This document shows, piece by piece, positions 20,737 through 29,672 of a stretch of DNA of 64,000 bases (position 1 is the stretch's first letter; each line of letters starts with the position of its first letter). The stretch spans positions 87,749 to 151,748 of the forward strand of contig JAQYTT010000003.1 in the NCBI GenBank assembly GCA_029433155.1. The letters run 5' to 3'. A program made the position numbers and the translations under genes. Origin of the DNA: Lactobacillaceae bacterium L1_55_11. Its GTDB lineage: Bacteria; Bacillota; Bacilli; Lactobacillales; Lactobacillaceae. Under the pieces are notes generated by a model that was not told the DNA's origin, did not search any database, and worked only from the letters and a program-made list of their open reading frames with translations.

Positions 20737-23268
20737 GTGGCAGAAAAAATTGATCGAATCGAGGTCCGCGGTGGCCGGGTTCATAACTTAAAAAACATTG
20801 ATGTCGATATCCCCTTAAACCAGTTTGTGGCGATTTCAGGACCATCCGGTTCTGGGAAGAGTTCGCTGGCGATGGGGATTCTCTATGCCGAGGGGTCCCG
20901 TCGTTACCTGGAGGCCCTGTCAACCTATACTCGGCGTCGGATTGGTCAGGCTAACCGGCCGGCCGTGCGCGAGGTCCGCCACATTCCATCTGCGATTGCC
21001 CTGCGGCAGCGCCCCGGGGTGCCTTCCGAACGTTCCACGGTCGGTTCTTTGACCGAGCTCTTTAACGTGGTCCGGCTGGCCTTTTCCCGCCTGGGTTCAC
21101 CAGTCTGTCCCAATGGTCACCGGGTACCGGCTAACCTGGCCATCGCCCAGGCCTTTGAACAGCCCAGTGATGATGGCAGCCATGAAGGTTATATCGTTTG
21201 TCCAACCTGTGGGGTCCGTTTTGCCGTGCCGACTGCTGAAGATTTTTCCTTTAACGCCGGTGGCGCCTGCCCGGAGTGTCATGGGACTGGTGAAGTCCGT
21301 CAGTTAAATCCGGACATGCTGATTCAGGATGAGAACTTGTCAATCCGCGATGGGGCGGTGGCTTCCTGGCGCCTGCCGGGTCGGAGCTTTATGAGCACGA
21401 TTGCCGCTTCTCGGGGGGTCAACATTGACATTCCCTTCAAGGACCTGCCGGAAAAGGACCGGGACTTTGTTCTCCACGGTCCGAAAAAGCGCTATCCAGT
21501 CGACCTGAATACTTCCACCGGCCGGATTTACCACAACATGAATTCTCTGTATGAAAACGCCTACGACGCCGTTTATGACTCTTTGAAAACTTCCAAGAGT
21601 GATGGCGCTATCAAGCGTTTGAACAAGTTCTTCCACTTTTCGACCTGCCCGGTTTGTCACGGCACGCGGTTGAACCCTAAGCTCTTGGAGCAGACGATTG
21701 CCGGACAAAACATTGCCCAGGTAGCCGACCTGACTTTGGGCGAGCTGCCCAACTGGGTTAAGCAGACTAAGGAATGGCTGCCCGCTAACATGCGACAACT
21801 GGCGTCAGTGATTTTAGACAACCTGACCAGCAACCTTCAGCCAATTTTGGAGCTGGGTCTGGATTATCTAACCCTGTCACGGAGTGCCAATACCCTGTCA
21901 ACTGGTGAATTGCAGCGGATTCAGCTGGCCAAGACCCTGCGGACGGAAACGACCGGGGTGCTCTATGTCTTAGATGAGCCTTCGATTGGCCTCCATCCAG
22001 ACAACATCCGCGGCCTGATTTCGGTCTTTAAGGCCTTAATTGACCAGGGGAATTCCCTGGTGGTCGTTGACCACAACGTCGACGTGATTGCCGCGGCCGA
22101 CTGGATTATTGAAATTGGTCCTGGTTCAGGCGATGCCGGTGGGAAAGTGATTGCCCAGGGCACGCCGAAAGCCTTGGAAAAGGACTCGGATTCTTTGATT
22201 GGTCCCTTCCTGTCTGGTAAGGCCGATATTATGCACGCCAAGGTGCCGCCACTGGAGCCAGACCCTAAGCTAGACACTAGCATCGAAGTCCAGCACTATT
22301 ACAACTTAAATGATATTAAGGTGACCTTTCCCGGGGACCAGTTGACTGCGGTTACTGGCTTTTCCGGGGCCGGCAAAACCAGCCTGATTATGGCCAGCTT
22401 GGCACCAGCCGTTGAAGACCAGAGTGCTGGTCAGAACCTACCCAAGCAGGTCACCAATCTAAAGACACCGCTCAAACACGTGATTACGGTCGATGCCAAA
22501 CCGGTCGGTAAAAACACTCGGTCCAGCGTGGCCACTTATACCAGTATCATGGATAACCTGCGCCGGCTCTTTGCCAGCCTACCCGAGGCTAAAGAAAAAG
22601 GCTACACGATTGCTGATTTCTCCTATAACAATAAGCAGGGGGCCTGCCCCAACTGTGGCGGTCTGGGCGTGATTTCCCTGGATGTCCAGTACCTGGCCGA
22701 TGTGCAAGAGATTTGCCCGGTCTGCCAGGGCAACCGCTTTAAGCCCGAAATTAGTGCCGTGAAATGGGAAGGCTACAGCATCGTCGACTTGCTCAACCTT
22801 TCAGTGAAGGAAGCCTTGACGGTCTTAGCCAGCCAGCCTAAAATCTTGCGCCAGCTCCGCCTGCTTGATGAAATTGGCCTAGACTACCTCCACCTCGGTG
22901 AGAGCACGCCTAGTCTTTCCGGCGGTGAGGCTCAGCGCCTGAAGCTGGTCAACCACCTAAACAAGCGGCAAAACCAGACCCTCTTTATCTTCGATGAGCC
23001 CTCGGTCGGCCTTCATCCCTTGGATGTGCAGACCCTGCTGACGGTCTTTAGCAAGCTCAAAGAAAAAGGGGCAACCATCTTGATGATTACCCACGATTTG
23101 GATTTGATGACCAATGCCGATTACCTGGTTGACCTCGGTCCCAAGGGCGGTAGCGCTGGTGGCCGCTTAATGGCCGAAGGCCAGCCCGCCAAGCTAATTA
23201 AAAAGCCCGATAGCCTGACCTTAAAGTACCTGCGGGCCCATTTTGAAAAGTTTGGTCTGCTAGCTTAA
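20737..23268 (+). CDS. UvrA2-like (class II UvrA) ABC ATPase
   Basis: An 843-residue soluble protein with two ABC ATPase halves. Half one has Walker A GPSGSGKSS, signature LSTGELQR and DEPSIGLHP; half two has GFSGAGKTS, LSGGEAQR and DEPSVGLHP. Zinc-binding CxxC pairs are CPTC/CPEC in half one and CPNC/CPVC in half two. UvrA proper is about 940 residues; this one is shorter because little lies between the first Walker A region and the first zinc module, where the UvrB-binding domain should be. That fits class II UvrA, associated with tolerance of DNA-binding drugs rather than core excision repair. GTG at 20737 is preferred because AGGAGG lies five bases upstream; an earlier TTG overlaps that site. 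Its stop interlocks with that of the convergent TetR gene. Confidence 0.85.
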   Translation: MAEKIDRIEVRGGRVHNLKNIDVDIPLNQFVAISGPSGSGKSSLAMGILYAEGSRRYLEALSTYTRRRIGQANRPAVREVRHIPSAIALRQRPGVPSERSTVGSLTELFNVVRLAFSRLGSPVCPNGHRVPANLAIAQAFEQPSDDGSHEGYIVCPTCGVRFAVPTAEDFSFNAGGACPECHGTGEVRQLNPDMLIQDENLSIRDGAVASWRLPGRSFMSTIAASRGVNIDIPFKDLPEKDRDFVLHGPKKRYPVDLNTSTGRIYHNMNSLYENAYDAVYDSLKTSKSDGAIKRLNKFFHFSTCPVCHGTRLNPKLLEQTIAGQNIAQVADLTLGELPNWVKQTKEWLPANMRQLASVILDNLTSNLQPILELGLDYLTLSRSANTLSTGELQRIQLAKTLRTETTGVLYVLDEPSIGLHPDNIRGLISVFKALIDQGNSLVVVDHNVDVIAAADWIIEIGPGSGDAGGKVIAQGTPKALEKDSDSLIGPFLSGKADIMHAKVPPLEPDPKLDTSIEVQHYYNLNDIKVTFPGDQLTAVTGFSGAGKTSLIMASLAPAVEDQSAGQNLPKQVTNLKTPLKHVITVDAKPVGKNTRSSVATYTSIMDNLRRLFASLPEAKEKGYTIADFSYNNKQGACPNCGGLGVISLDVQYLADVQEICPVCQGNRFKPEISAVKWEGYSIVDLLNLSVKEALTVLASQPKILRQLRLLDEIGLDYLHLGESTPSLSGGEAQRLKLVNHLNKRQNQTLFIFDEPSVGLHPLDVQTLLTVFSKLKEKGATILMITHDLDLMTNADYLVDLGPKGGSAGGRLMAEGQPAKLIKKPDSLTLKYLRAHFEKFGLLA

Positions 23269-23774
23269 CTTTGCTTAGGAAAGTGCTTGGTCTTGATAAT
23301 CTCATCCAGGCGGTCGGCGTCTCGAATCGGATTGAGGGGATGGGCCTGGTTTTCATTCCAGAGATTGACGATAAACATCTGCCCCAAAGTCCAGATAAAG
23401 TCTGGATCATCGGAGAGCTGGAAGAACTGTCGGAAAATTTCCTGGTTAAACTGGGCCTTGAACTCCTCATCCTTTAGCTGAAAGTCCAGGGCGGTCAGGT
23501 AGTGGCTCAGTTCAAAATTACTCAAAAGGGCGTAAGGGCCCCGTTTAAAAGCTTCCAGGTCGATGTTTTGAAAGAAGGCCTGGAAACTGACGTCAAAGAC
23601 GGCGGTTAAGAGGTCATACTTGTCGTGAAAATGACGGTAGAAGGTATTACGGTTGATGTCCGCCTGCTGGCAGATTTCCTTGACGCTTAATTTGGAGAAG
23701 GGAACCGTCCGCATGATATTGATGGTGGTTTCGATAATATGGGCCCGCATCAGCTGGGCAGTTTTATTGGCCAT
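23265..23774 (-). CDS. TetR/AcrR-family transcriptional regulator
   Basis: A 169-residue protein with an N-terminal helix-turn-helix typical of TetR (FSKLSVKEICQQADINRNTF followed by YRHFHDKYDLL), then an all-helical ligand domain. An ATG preceded by AGGA is taken as the start; a TTG 14 codons upstream has no ribosome site. It is divergent from the MMPL transporter gene, the usual arrangement for a local repressor of an exporter. A 19-bp imperfect palindrome in the shared upstream region is a candidate operator. The ligand is unknown. Confidence 0.88.
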   Translation of the reverse strand: MANKTAQLMRAHIIETTINIMRTVPFSKLSVKEICQQADINRNTFYRHFHDKYDLLTAVFDVSFQAFFQNIDLEAFKRGPYALLSNFELSHYLTALDFQLKDEEFKAQFNQEIFRQFFQLSDDPDFIWTLGQMFIVNLWNENQAHPLNPIRDADRLDEIIKTKHFPKQS

Positions 23775-23800
23775 GAAAAATCCTATACACTTTTTAAAAT

Positions 23801-23819
23801 CTGTCGCTTTTATCAACAG
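23801..23819. promoter_or_regulatory. Candidate TetR operator
   Basis: CTGTCGCTTTTATCAACAG has arms CTGTCG and CAACAG (five of six bases symmetric) around a 7-base centre. It lies 27 bp upstream of the regulator's start and 17 bp before the -35 of the transporter promoter. Assignment rests on position and symmetry only. Confidence 0.4.
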
Positions 23820-23836
23820 TATATCATTTTTACCTC

Positions 23837-23865
23837 TTTACCCGCCTGGGGACCCAGTTTAAAAT
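23837..23865 (+). promoter_or_regulatory. Promoter of the MMPL transporter gene
   Basis: TTTACC and TAAAAT with a 17-bp spacer, 40 bp before the start codon. Confidence 0.5.
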
Positions 23866-23905
23866 AGCTAGCAGTTAGTTTTTAGGAAAGTGGAGGAGCA
23901 CAGTC

Positions 23906-26170
23906 ATGCTCGAACGTTTAGGTAAGTGGATTTACCGGCATAAATATTGGACCTTACTGGGATGGGCAGTCCTCCTGGTAGCGCTGATTGCCGGGGCCGT
24001 TGGGGGAGGTTCACACTTCTCTAGCAGCCTGTCAATTTCTGGCATTCCATCCACTGAGATTCAATCAACCCTGGAAAAGGAATTCAATCAAAACCCCAAT
24101 GCGGGAACGATGAAGGTCGTGATCCAGAATAAGAAGGATGGTGGCGTGAGCCAGGACCAGATTAAAAATCAGGTCACTGATGCCATTAACCAGGTTAATA
24201 AGGACTATGGTAAGGATGTTAAGTCAGTTACCAACCCTTATGACAGCAGCATTATCAGTAGTGATAAGACGACGACTTATGTCGACATCACCTTTGATAA
24301 GGGACCGACCGCCGTTTCATCGGATACCATCAACGGTATCCGCCATATCTTTGACAAAAAGGTTGATACTCAGGGCACTAAGCTGGCCTACACCGGCTCA
24401 GTTCAAATCACCAAGATGGACCTGGGTGGGACTTCCGAAGTTATCGGAATCGTCCTGGCCTTTATCCTGCTGCTGATTCTGTTCCGTTCCTTTGTCACTG
24501 CTGGCCTACCAATTGGTAGCGCCCTGGTGGGACTGGGAATCGGTACCTTGCTAATCACCATCGGTACCAACTTCTTTGACCTGGCTAACGTGGCCCAAAC
24601 CCTGGCCGTGATGCTGAGTCTGGCCGTTGGGATCGACTATGCCTTGTTCATTTTGAACCGGTATAAGACCGATTTGGCCAGCACTGATGGTGACCGGGAA
24701 ACGGCCCTGGGCCGGGCGGTTAGTGAAGCAGGTAAGTCGGTGATCTTTGCCGGTGTGACCGTGATTGTGGCCGTTTGTGGCCTGAGCCTGGTCGGCATCG
24801 ACTTCCTGTCAGCGATGGGCTTTGCCGCTGGCGTGGCCGTCTTCTTTGCCATGTTATCCGCCCTGACCCTGCTGCCAGCCCTGATTTCAGTGGCCGGCCG
24901 CTTCATTAAGCCTAACAACAAGTCCGTCCAGGACATGGTTAAGCACCCAAGTTGGGGTACTCGTTTTCTGACGGGACACCCTTGGGTGGTCACGATTGTT
25001 GGGATTGCTGTCCTCGCTGGTCTGGCCCTGCCAGCCCAGCACATGCGCTTTGGCATGCCTTACAATGGTTCTTTGCCAGAACAGCGGACTGAACGTCAGG
25101 CCTATGACATTATTTCAGATAAGTTTGGTGAAGGAGTCAACGCACCGCTGGTTGCTGTGATTCAGTTGGACCCTAAGGACCAGGACAATGCGGCTAATCT
25201 GACTAAGATGGCCGACCACATCCAAAACCTGAAGGGCGCTAAGCAGATTGTGCCGGTAGTCGATAAGACCAAGGCTGCTCAGGTGCAACAGCAGTTGACG
25301 GCACAAGCGCAGCAGCAAATGGCAGCCCAGGCCCAGGCGACTGGCCAAATGCCAACTGACCAGGACAAGGATAAGGCTGCCCAGCAAATTAAGGCAGCAG
25401 TCTTGGCCCAGGCTTCCAAGCCGTACCAGCTTAGTTCAGATGGCAAGTATGCCCTGATGATTGTCATTCCTAAGGAAGGTTCGGTTTCTAAGCAGACTGG
25501 TGAGCTGACCCAAAAGATCAAGGATTACTCTAAGACTACGCAGCACGATTACGATGCCAAGATCACCCTGACCGGGGTTAACGCGGTGAACATCGATATC
25601 ACTGACAAGCTGGATAAGGCGACCCCAGTCTTTGCCGGTATCATTATCCTGCTGGCCTTCATCTTGCTGATGGTAGTCTTCAAGTCCTTCGTGGTACCGT
25701 TGGTGGCCATGGCTGGCTTTGCCCTGTCCCTGCTGGCTTCCTTTGGTTTGACCACGGCGGTTATTCAGGACGGCTTCATGAAGAGCCTCTTTGGTATTAG
25801 TAAGGGTGCTCCACTGCTATCCTTCCTGCCGGTGATTGTCATCGGAATTCTCTTCGGTCTGGCCATGGACTATGAGGTCTTCATGGTTTCACGAGCCCGG
25901 GAAATCTTTGTTAAGACCGGTAACAATGACGAAGCCGTGACGGTGGCCCTGCAAGACAGTGGTCCAATCGTCATTACGGCGGCTTTGATTATGATTGCCG
26001 TCTTTGGTTCCTTTGCCTTGAACTCCGATCCAACGGTTAAGTCGCTGGGTCTGGCGCTGGCCTTTGGAGTCTTCTCGGATGCCTTCATTGTCCGGCTGCT
26101 GATTGTGCCATCGCTCCTCAAGATTTTGGGACGTTGGAACTGGGTTTTTCCTGGACAAAAGCATAAGTAA
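23906..26170 (+). CDS. MMPL-family (RND superfamily) membrane transporter
   Basis: A 754-residue protein with two repeated halves, each a large extracytoplasmic loop followed by a bundle of membrane helices, as in MmpL/YdfJ-type transporters. The first half has the family-typical GIDYALFILNRYKTDL and the second GLAMDYEVFMVSRAREI, where the membrane-embedded acidic and aromatic residues (GIDYA, AMDYE) serve proton coupling. A Gln/Ala-rich coiled segment lies in the second loop. Likely exports lipids, drugs or peptides with proton motive force. GGAGGA precedes the ATG. Divergence from a TetR gene suggests inducible export; the UvrA2-like ATPase nearby would fit a shared role in resistance (inference). 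Confidence 0.9.
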   Translation: MLERLGKWIYRHKYWTLLGWAVLLVALIAGAVGGGSHFSSSLSISGIPSTEIQSTLEKEFNQNPNAGTMKVVIQNKKDGGVSQDQIKNQVTDAINQVNKDYGKDVKSVTNPYDSSIISSDKTTTYVDITFDKGPTAVSSDTINGIRHIFDKKVDTQGTKLAYTGSVQITKMDLGGTSEVIGIVLAFILLLILFRSFVTAGLPIGSALVGLGIGTLLITIGTNFFDLANVAQTLAVMLSLAVGIDYALFILNRYKTDLASTDGDRETALGRAVSEAGKSVIFAGVTVIVAVCGLSLVGIDFLSAMGFAAGVAVFFAMLSALTLLPALISVAGRFIKPNNKSVQDMVKHPSWGTRFLTGHPWVVTIVGIAVLAGLALPAQHMRFGMPYNGSLPEQRTERQAYDIISDKFGEGVNAPLVAVIQLDPKDQDNAANLTKMADHIQNLKGAKQIVPVVDKTKAAQVQQQLTAQAQQQMAAQAQATGQMPTDQDKDKAAQQIKAAVLAQASKPYQLSSDGKYALMIVIPKEGSVSKQTGELTQKIKDYSKTTQHDYDAKITLTGVNAVNIDITDKLDKATPVFAGIIILLAFILLMVVFKSFVVPLVAMAGFALSLLASFGLTTAVIQDGFMKSLFGISKGAPLLSFLPVIVIGILFGLAMDYEVFMVSRAREIFVKTGNNDEAVTVALQDSGPIVITAALIMIAVFGSFALNSDPTVKSLGLALAFGVFSDAFIVRLLIVPSLLKILGRWNWVFPGQKHK

Positions 26171-26184
26171 AATTCATTAAATTA

Positions 26185-26217
26185 AGTGGTGTTGCTGTGG
26201 CAACACCACTTTTTTTA
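26185..26217 (+). terminator. Terminator after MMPL gene
   Basis: A perfect 11-bp stem AGTGGTGTTGC/GCAACACCACT with a TGTG loop, followed by seven T. Confidence 0.93.
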
Positions 26218-26292
26218 TTACTGGTGATTGTTCATGGAAAAATAAAAGTGCTATATTGAGAGCTAAGTAACTCCAGTAGGGGAGGGGATTCC

Positions 26293-28074
26293 ATGCAGTA
26301 TCTATGGCGGGCCAGCCAGGTCTTTTACAAAAATTGGTGGCGCTACCTGGTCCTAATTATTGGGCTGGCAGCCATCGTCAAGCACATCATTATCCCGGTC
26401 TACGGCTGGGTATTTCAGGAGATTCTAGCTCTCTTTGGAATTAATTATCTTTCCTATAATAACCTGGGTGACCTGTTTTCTTACGGGACCCTGCCGTTGT
26501 GGTTTCTCCTGCTCTTAGGCCTGGTGGTGATGGTCACCGCCTATATTCAGTTTGCCCTGACCATTGTGGGGGTTTACCAGATTGCCGAAGGACATGAAAT
26601 CCGGCCCCGGCAAATTTTTGCCGTGATTTTTGGCAACCTGCGCTCCTTCTCCTGGCCCGGTTTCCTACTTTTTATGGCCTACGTGGTCGTGGTTTTGCCG
26701 GCCTTTTCAACCCTCTTTTCTTCCAGCCTGCTGCGGAAGTTGGTCCTACCAGATTTCGTGGTTACCTTCTTGATGAGCAACTGGCTCTACGGCCTAGCCC
26801 TCTTAGTGCTGGTCCTGGTCTGGTTTTTTGTCGGTGTCCGGCTAATTCGGGTCCTGCCCCTGATGCTAATCAAGGGTCAGCCCTGGCAACAAGCCTTTGC
26901 GAATAGCTGGCGGGCAACCAAGTCCCGTTTTTGGCGTTACCTGTTCCAGGTGATCTTCGTTTCCCTGCTAGCCTGGGCGGTCACCGGCCTAAGCAGTTTC
27001 GTGGGCGTCCACCTTCAGCTATGGTTTGACTACCACTGGCGCAGTGTTTCCCTGGCTTCGGCCATTGTTTTGACCTTTGGTGTCCAGGTGGTGCAGGTAC
27101 TGATGGGGGTCTTTGAAACCATTGTCCTGGCCCTGGTGGTGATCTTTCCCAGCCAAATTCCGCTAGCTACCCGGCCAGCCCTCTTTAAGCGGACCTATTC
27201 CCGGCGGGTTCAGGCCTTAGCCCGGCGGTTAACGATGGTGGCGGTGGCCCTGGTTTTGATTGGCTTTAACGTGACCTACCTGGTTGGGTCCTATAACAAC
27301 CCGGCCAGCATCCTGACCATCTCCCACCGGGGCGTGGATGGGGTCAACGGCGTGCAAAACACGATTCCAGTCCTGGAGAAAACCGCCCAGCACCATCCCG
27401 ACTACATTGAAATGGACCTGCATGAAACTAAGGATGACCAGTTTGTGGTCATGCACGATGCCAATTTGAAAGCGTTGACCGGGGTTAATAAGCGGCCCCA
27501 CCAGCTGACCTTAGACGAGATCACTAGTTTAACCGCCCATGAAAACGGTTTTAGTGCGCCGGTGGCTAGTTTTGATGACTACTTGGCCACGGCCGAGCGC
27601 CTGCACCAAAAGCTCCTGGTTGAAATCAAGGTAAGCGCCCAGGACAGTCCCCACATGATGCGAAATTTCACCAAGAAGTACGGCCAGCGGATGGTCCAAG
27701 ACGGTAACATGCTCCATTCTCTGTCCTACCCGGTCATCCTGCAATCCCGGGAAATGATGCCCAAGATTCCGGCCAGCTTTATTCTGCCCTATACCCTGGT
27801 CCTGCCTCAGACCCAGGCGAATGCCTATACGCTGGAACAGACTACGCTGAGCCAGGAAATCGTGGACCAGGCCCACCGCCAGAACCAGAAGGTCTTTGCC
27901 TGGGACATTGACGATCCCGATGAAATGCAGTCGATGATTTTCATGAACAACGATGGCATTATCACCGATAATCTCTCAACCCTCCAGTCAGTCATCAACA
28001 GTGAGGTTGACCATCCATCCTATGCTAAGCGGATGTCTCAGCTGCTAAACGTTGACTGGCAATCAGCTTTTTAA
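26293..28074 (+). CDS. Membrane-anchored glycerophosphodiester phosphodiesterase
   Basis: A 593-residue protein. The first about 340 residues hold several membrane helices, matching the membrane domain found in some Firmicute GDPD proteins. The C-terminal about 240 residues are a GDPD TIM barrel with catalytic ISHRGVDG, the E-x-D metal site YIEMDLHETKD, FVVMHD and the late LLVEIKV strand. It would hydrolyse glycerophosphodiesters to glycerol-3-phosphate and an alcohol outside the membrane, in lipid or teichoic-acid turnover. It stands alone between a terminator and a tRNA pair whose promoter overlaps its stop codon. Confidence 0.88.
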   Translation: MQYLWRASQVFYKNWWRYLVLIIGLAAIVKHIIIPVYGWVFQEILALFGINYLSYNNLGDLFSYGTLPLWFLLLLGLVVMVTAYIQFALTIVGVYQIAEGHEIRPRQIFAVIFGNLRSFSWPGFLLFMAYVVVVLPAFSTLFSSSLLRKLVLPDFVVTFLMSNWLYGLALLVLVLVWFFVGVRLIRVLPLMLIKGQPWQQAFANSWRATKSRFWRYLFQVIFVSLLAWAVTGLSSFVGVHLQLWFDYHWRSVSLASAIVLTFGVQVVQVLMGVFETIVLALVVIFPSQIPLATRPALFKRTYSRRVQALARRLTMVAVALVLIGFNVTYLVGSYNNPASILTISHRGVDGVNGVQNTIPVLEKTAQHHPDYIEMDLHETKDDQFVVMHDANLKALTGVNKRPHQLTLDEITSLTAHENGFSAPVASFDDYLATAERLHQKLLVEIKVSAQDSPHMMRNFTKKYGQRMVQDGNMLHSLSYPVILQSREMMPKIPASFILPYTLVLPQTQANAYTLEQTTLSQEIVDQAHRQNQKVFAWDIDDPDEMQSMIFMNNDGIITDNLSTLQSVINSEVDHPSYAKRMSQLLNVDWQSAF

Positions 28075-28075
28075 C

Positions 28076-28104
28076 TTGCTTTATGCTCAGACACTTGATA
28101 CAAT
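28076..28104 (+). promoter_or_regulatory. Promoter of the tRNA-Tyr/tRNA-Gln unit
   Basis: TTGCTT and TACAAT with a 17-bp spacer, starting just after the preceding stop codon and about 20 bp before tRNA-Tyr. Confidence 0.7.
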
Positions 28105-28124
28105 ATTAGAGTTGTTTGAGACAT

Positions 28125-28207
28125 GGGAGTGTAGCGAAGTCTGGCTAAACGCGACGGACTGTAACTCCGTTCCTTCGGGTTCGTAGGTTCGAATCCTACC
28201 GCTCCCA
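28125..28207 (+). tRNA. tRNA-Tyr (GTA anticodon)
   Basis: Acceptor GGGAGTG pairs with CGCTCCC, the anticodon loop holds CTGTAAC (anticodon GTA), a long variable arm is present as in bacterial tRNA-Tyr, and the T arm is TAGGTTCGAATCCTA. CCA is not encoded. Confidence 0.95.
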
Positions 28208-28235
28208 TTGCCTAGCTTCAGGCAAAATGAAGCAT

Positions 28236-28307
28236 TGCCCCTTCGCCAAGTGGTAAGGCAGAGGTTTTTGGTACCTCCATGCGCTGGTTCGATCCCAGCA
28301 GGGGCAA
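28236..28307 (+). tRNA. tRNA-Gln (TTG anticodon)
   Basis: Acceptor TGCCCCT/AGGGGCA, anticodon TTG in loop TTTTGGT, T arm GCTGGTTCGATCCCAGC. It follows tRNA-Tyr by 28 bp and is probably cotranscribed. Confidence 0.95.
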
Positions 28308-28310
28308 CTT

Positions 28311-28345
28311 AAAAAGCAGTCACTGATGTGGCTGCTTTTTCTTTG
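28311..28345 (+). terminator. Terminator after tRNA-Gln
   Basis: AAAAAGCAGTCAC and GTGGCTGCTTTTT pair around TGAT (one G-U). Confidence 0.85.
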
Positions 28346-28348
28346 CAC

Positions 28349-28374
28349 TAAAAAACACCCAACTGGGTGTTTTA
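28349..28374 (-). terminator. Terminator after hflX
   Basis: AAAAACACCC and GGGTGTTTTA form a stem around AACT; read on the minus strand it is followed by T residues. It lies at the hflX 3' end. Confidence 0.82.
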
Positions 28375-29661
28375 TTTTTGGATAAATTTTTCGTATTGAG
28401 GGACTTCCTCACCGGTTAATTCAACCTTGAGAGAAGTACCATCCTCACTATATTCTTCATCAAGGAAGGTGTGGTGGGCCGCCAACTGGGCCACGACCTT
28501 GTTTTCGCTAAAGGGCACGAAGAGGTCAACGACCTGGACATCTGGGAAGATGGCCTTTTTAATCAGACCGAGCAGTTCATCCTGGGACTTGAGGTCCTTG
28601 GCAGAGATGGTAATGCTCTCCTGACCATCAACAGTCGGATAGGGCACATCGGCCAAGTCGGCCTTGTTGTAGACCGTAATCATGGGCCGGCCGGTTACAC
28701 CAATCTTTTCTAGGGTGGACTGGGTCGTGGCCATCATTTTCTGGTAGTTAGGGTCAGAAATATCAACGACTTGGAGGAGCAAGTCCGCCTGGGCGGCCTC
28801 GGCCAGGGTGGATTGGAAGGCAGCCACCAGGTCGTGGGGCAGCTTGGAGACAAAACCAACTGTATCGGACAGCAAGAACTGCTTCTTATCTGGCAGGGTC
28901 AGCTGACGGACGGTGGTGTTTAGGGTGGCAAAGAGCATGTTCTTTTCAAAGACCTGCTTGCTCTGGTCGGCCTGGGCCCCGACGCCAAAGCGGCTTAAGA
29001 GTTGGTTCATCAGGGTTGACTTACCGGCGTTAGTATAACCGACTAAGGCGACACTAGGCAGCCCACTGTCGTGGCGCTGGGCTGACCGGGTCTGGGCCCC
29101 GCTTTCAATGTCAGCCAGTTCGTGGCGGATATGGACCATTTCACTGGTAATCCGCCGCCGGGACTCTTCCAGTTGGGTTTCACCAGAACCACGGCTGGTA
29201 AAGCCACCGCCACCGGCCCCGGTTTGCTGATCCAAACTAACCGACATGCTGGTCCGCAGGCGGGGCAGCTGGTACTGTAACCGGGCTAGTTGGACCTGGA
29301 GCTTGGCCTGCTTGGTCTGGGCCCGCTGGGCAAAGATGTCTAAGATTAGGCCGGTGCGGTCAACCACGGTGGCCTGGGTCCGCTTTTCCAAGTTGCGAAT
29401 TTGGGAAGGGGAGAGTTCGTCATTGGTGACAATCAGGTCCACTTCGTAGGATTGAACGGCGGCTGCCAGTTCTTCGACCTTTCCCTTACCAAAGTAGGTG
29501 CCGGGGTCGGGTCGGTCGGTTTTCTGGGTTAAGGTGGCGACCGGGTCTAAGTTGTTAGCTCGGGCTAGTTCGGCCAGTTCGGTCATTTCATAGTCCAGGT
29601 CCCCGTGGTTTTTATAAGCAAGGCCGGCCAAGGTGGCCGGCCGGGTTTCAGGATTCTGCAT
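28372..29661 (-). CDS. hflX: Ribosome-associated GTPase HflX
   Basis: A 429-residue protein with the N-terminal HflX domain, the linker GAGGGGFTSRGSGETQLE typical of the family, then a GTPase domain with P loop GYTNAGKST, switch SDTVGFVSKLP and NKAD (YNKADL). HflX binds 50S subunits and splits stalled ribosomes, mainly under stress. AGAGG precedes the ATG. It lies 11 bp after the histidine phosphatase gene on the same strand, so the two are probably one operon. Confidence 0.96.
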   Translation of the reverse strand: MQNPETRPATLAGLAYKNHGDLDYEMTELAELARANNLDPVATLTQKTDRPDPGTYFGKGKVEELAAAVQSYEVDLIVTNDELSPSQIRNLEKRTQATVVDRTGLILDIFAQRAQTKQAKLQVQLARLQYQLPRLRTSMSVSLDQQTGAGGGGFTSRGSGETQLEESRRRITSEMVHIRHELADIESGAQTRSAQRHDSGLPSVALVGYTNAGKSTLMNQLLSRFGVGAQADQSKQVFEKNMLFATLNTTVRQLTLPDKKQFLLSDTVGFVSKLPHDLVAAFQSTLAEAAQADLLLQVVDISDPNYQKMMATTQSTLEKIGVTGRPMITVYNKADLADVPYPTVDGQESITISAKDLKSQDELLGLIKKAIFPDVQVVDLFVPFSENKVVAQLAAHHTFLDEEYSEDGTSLKVELTGEEVPQYEKFIQK

Positions 29662-29672
29662 TGATGCCTCTT

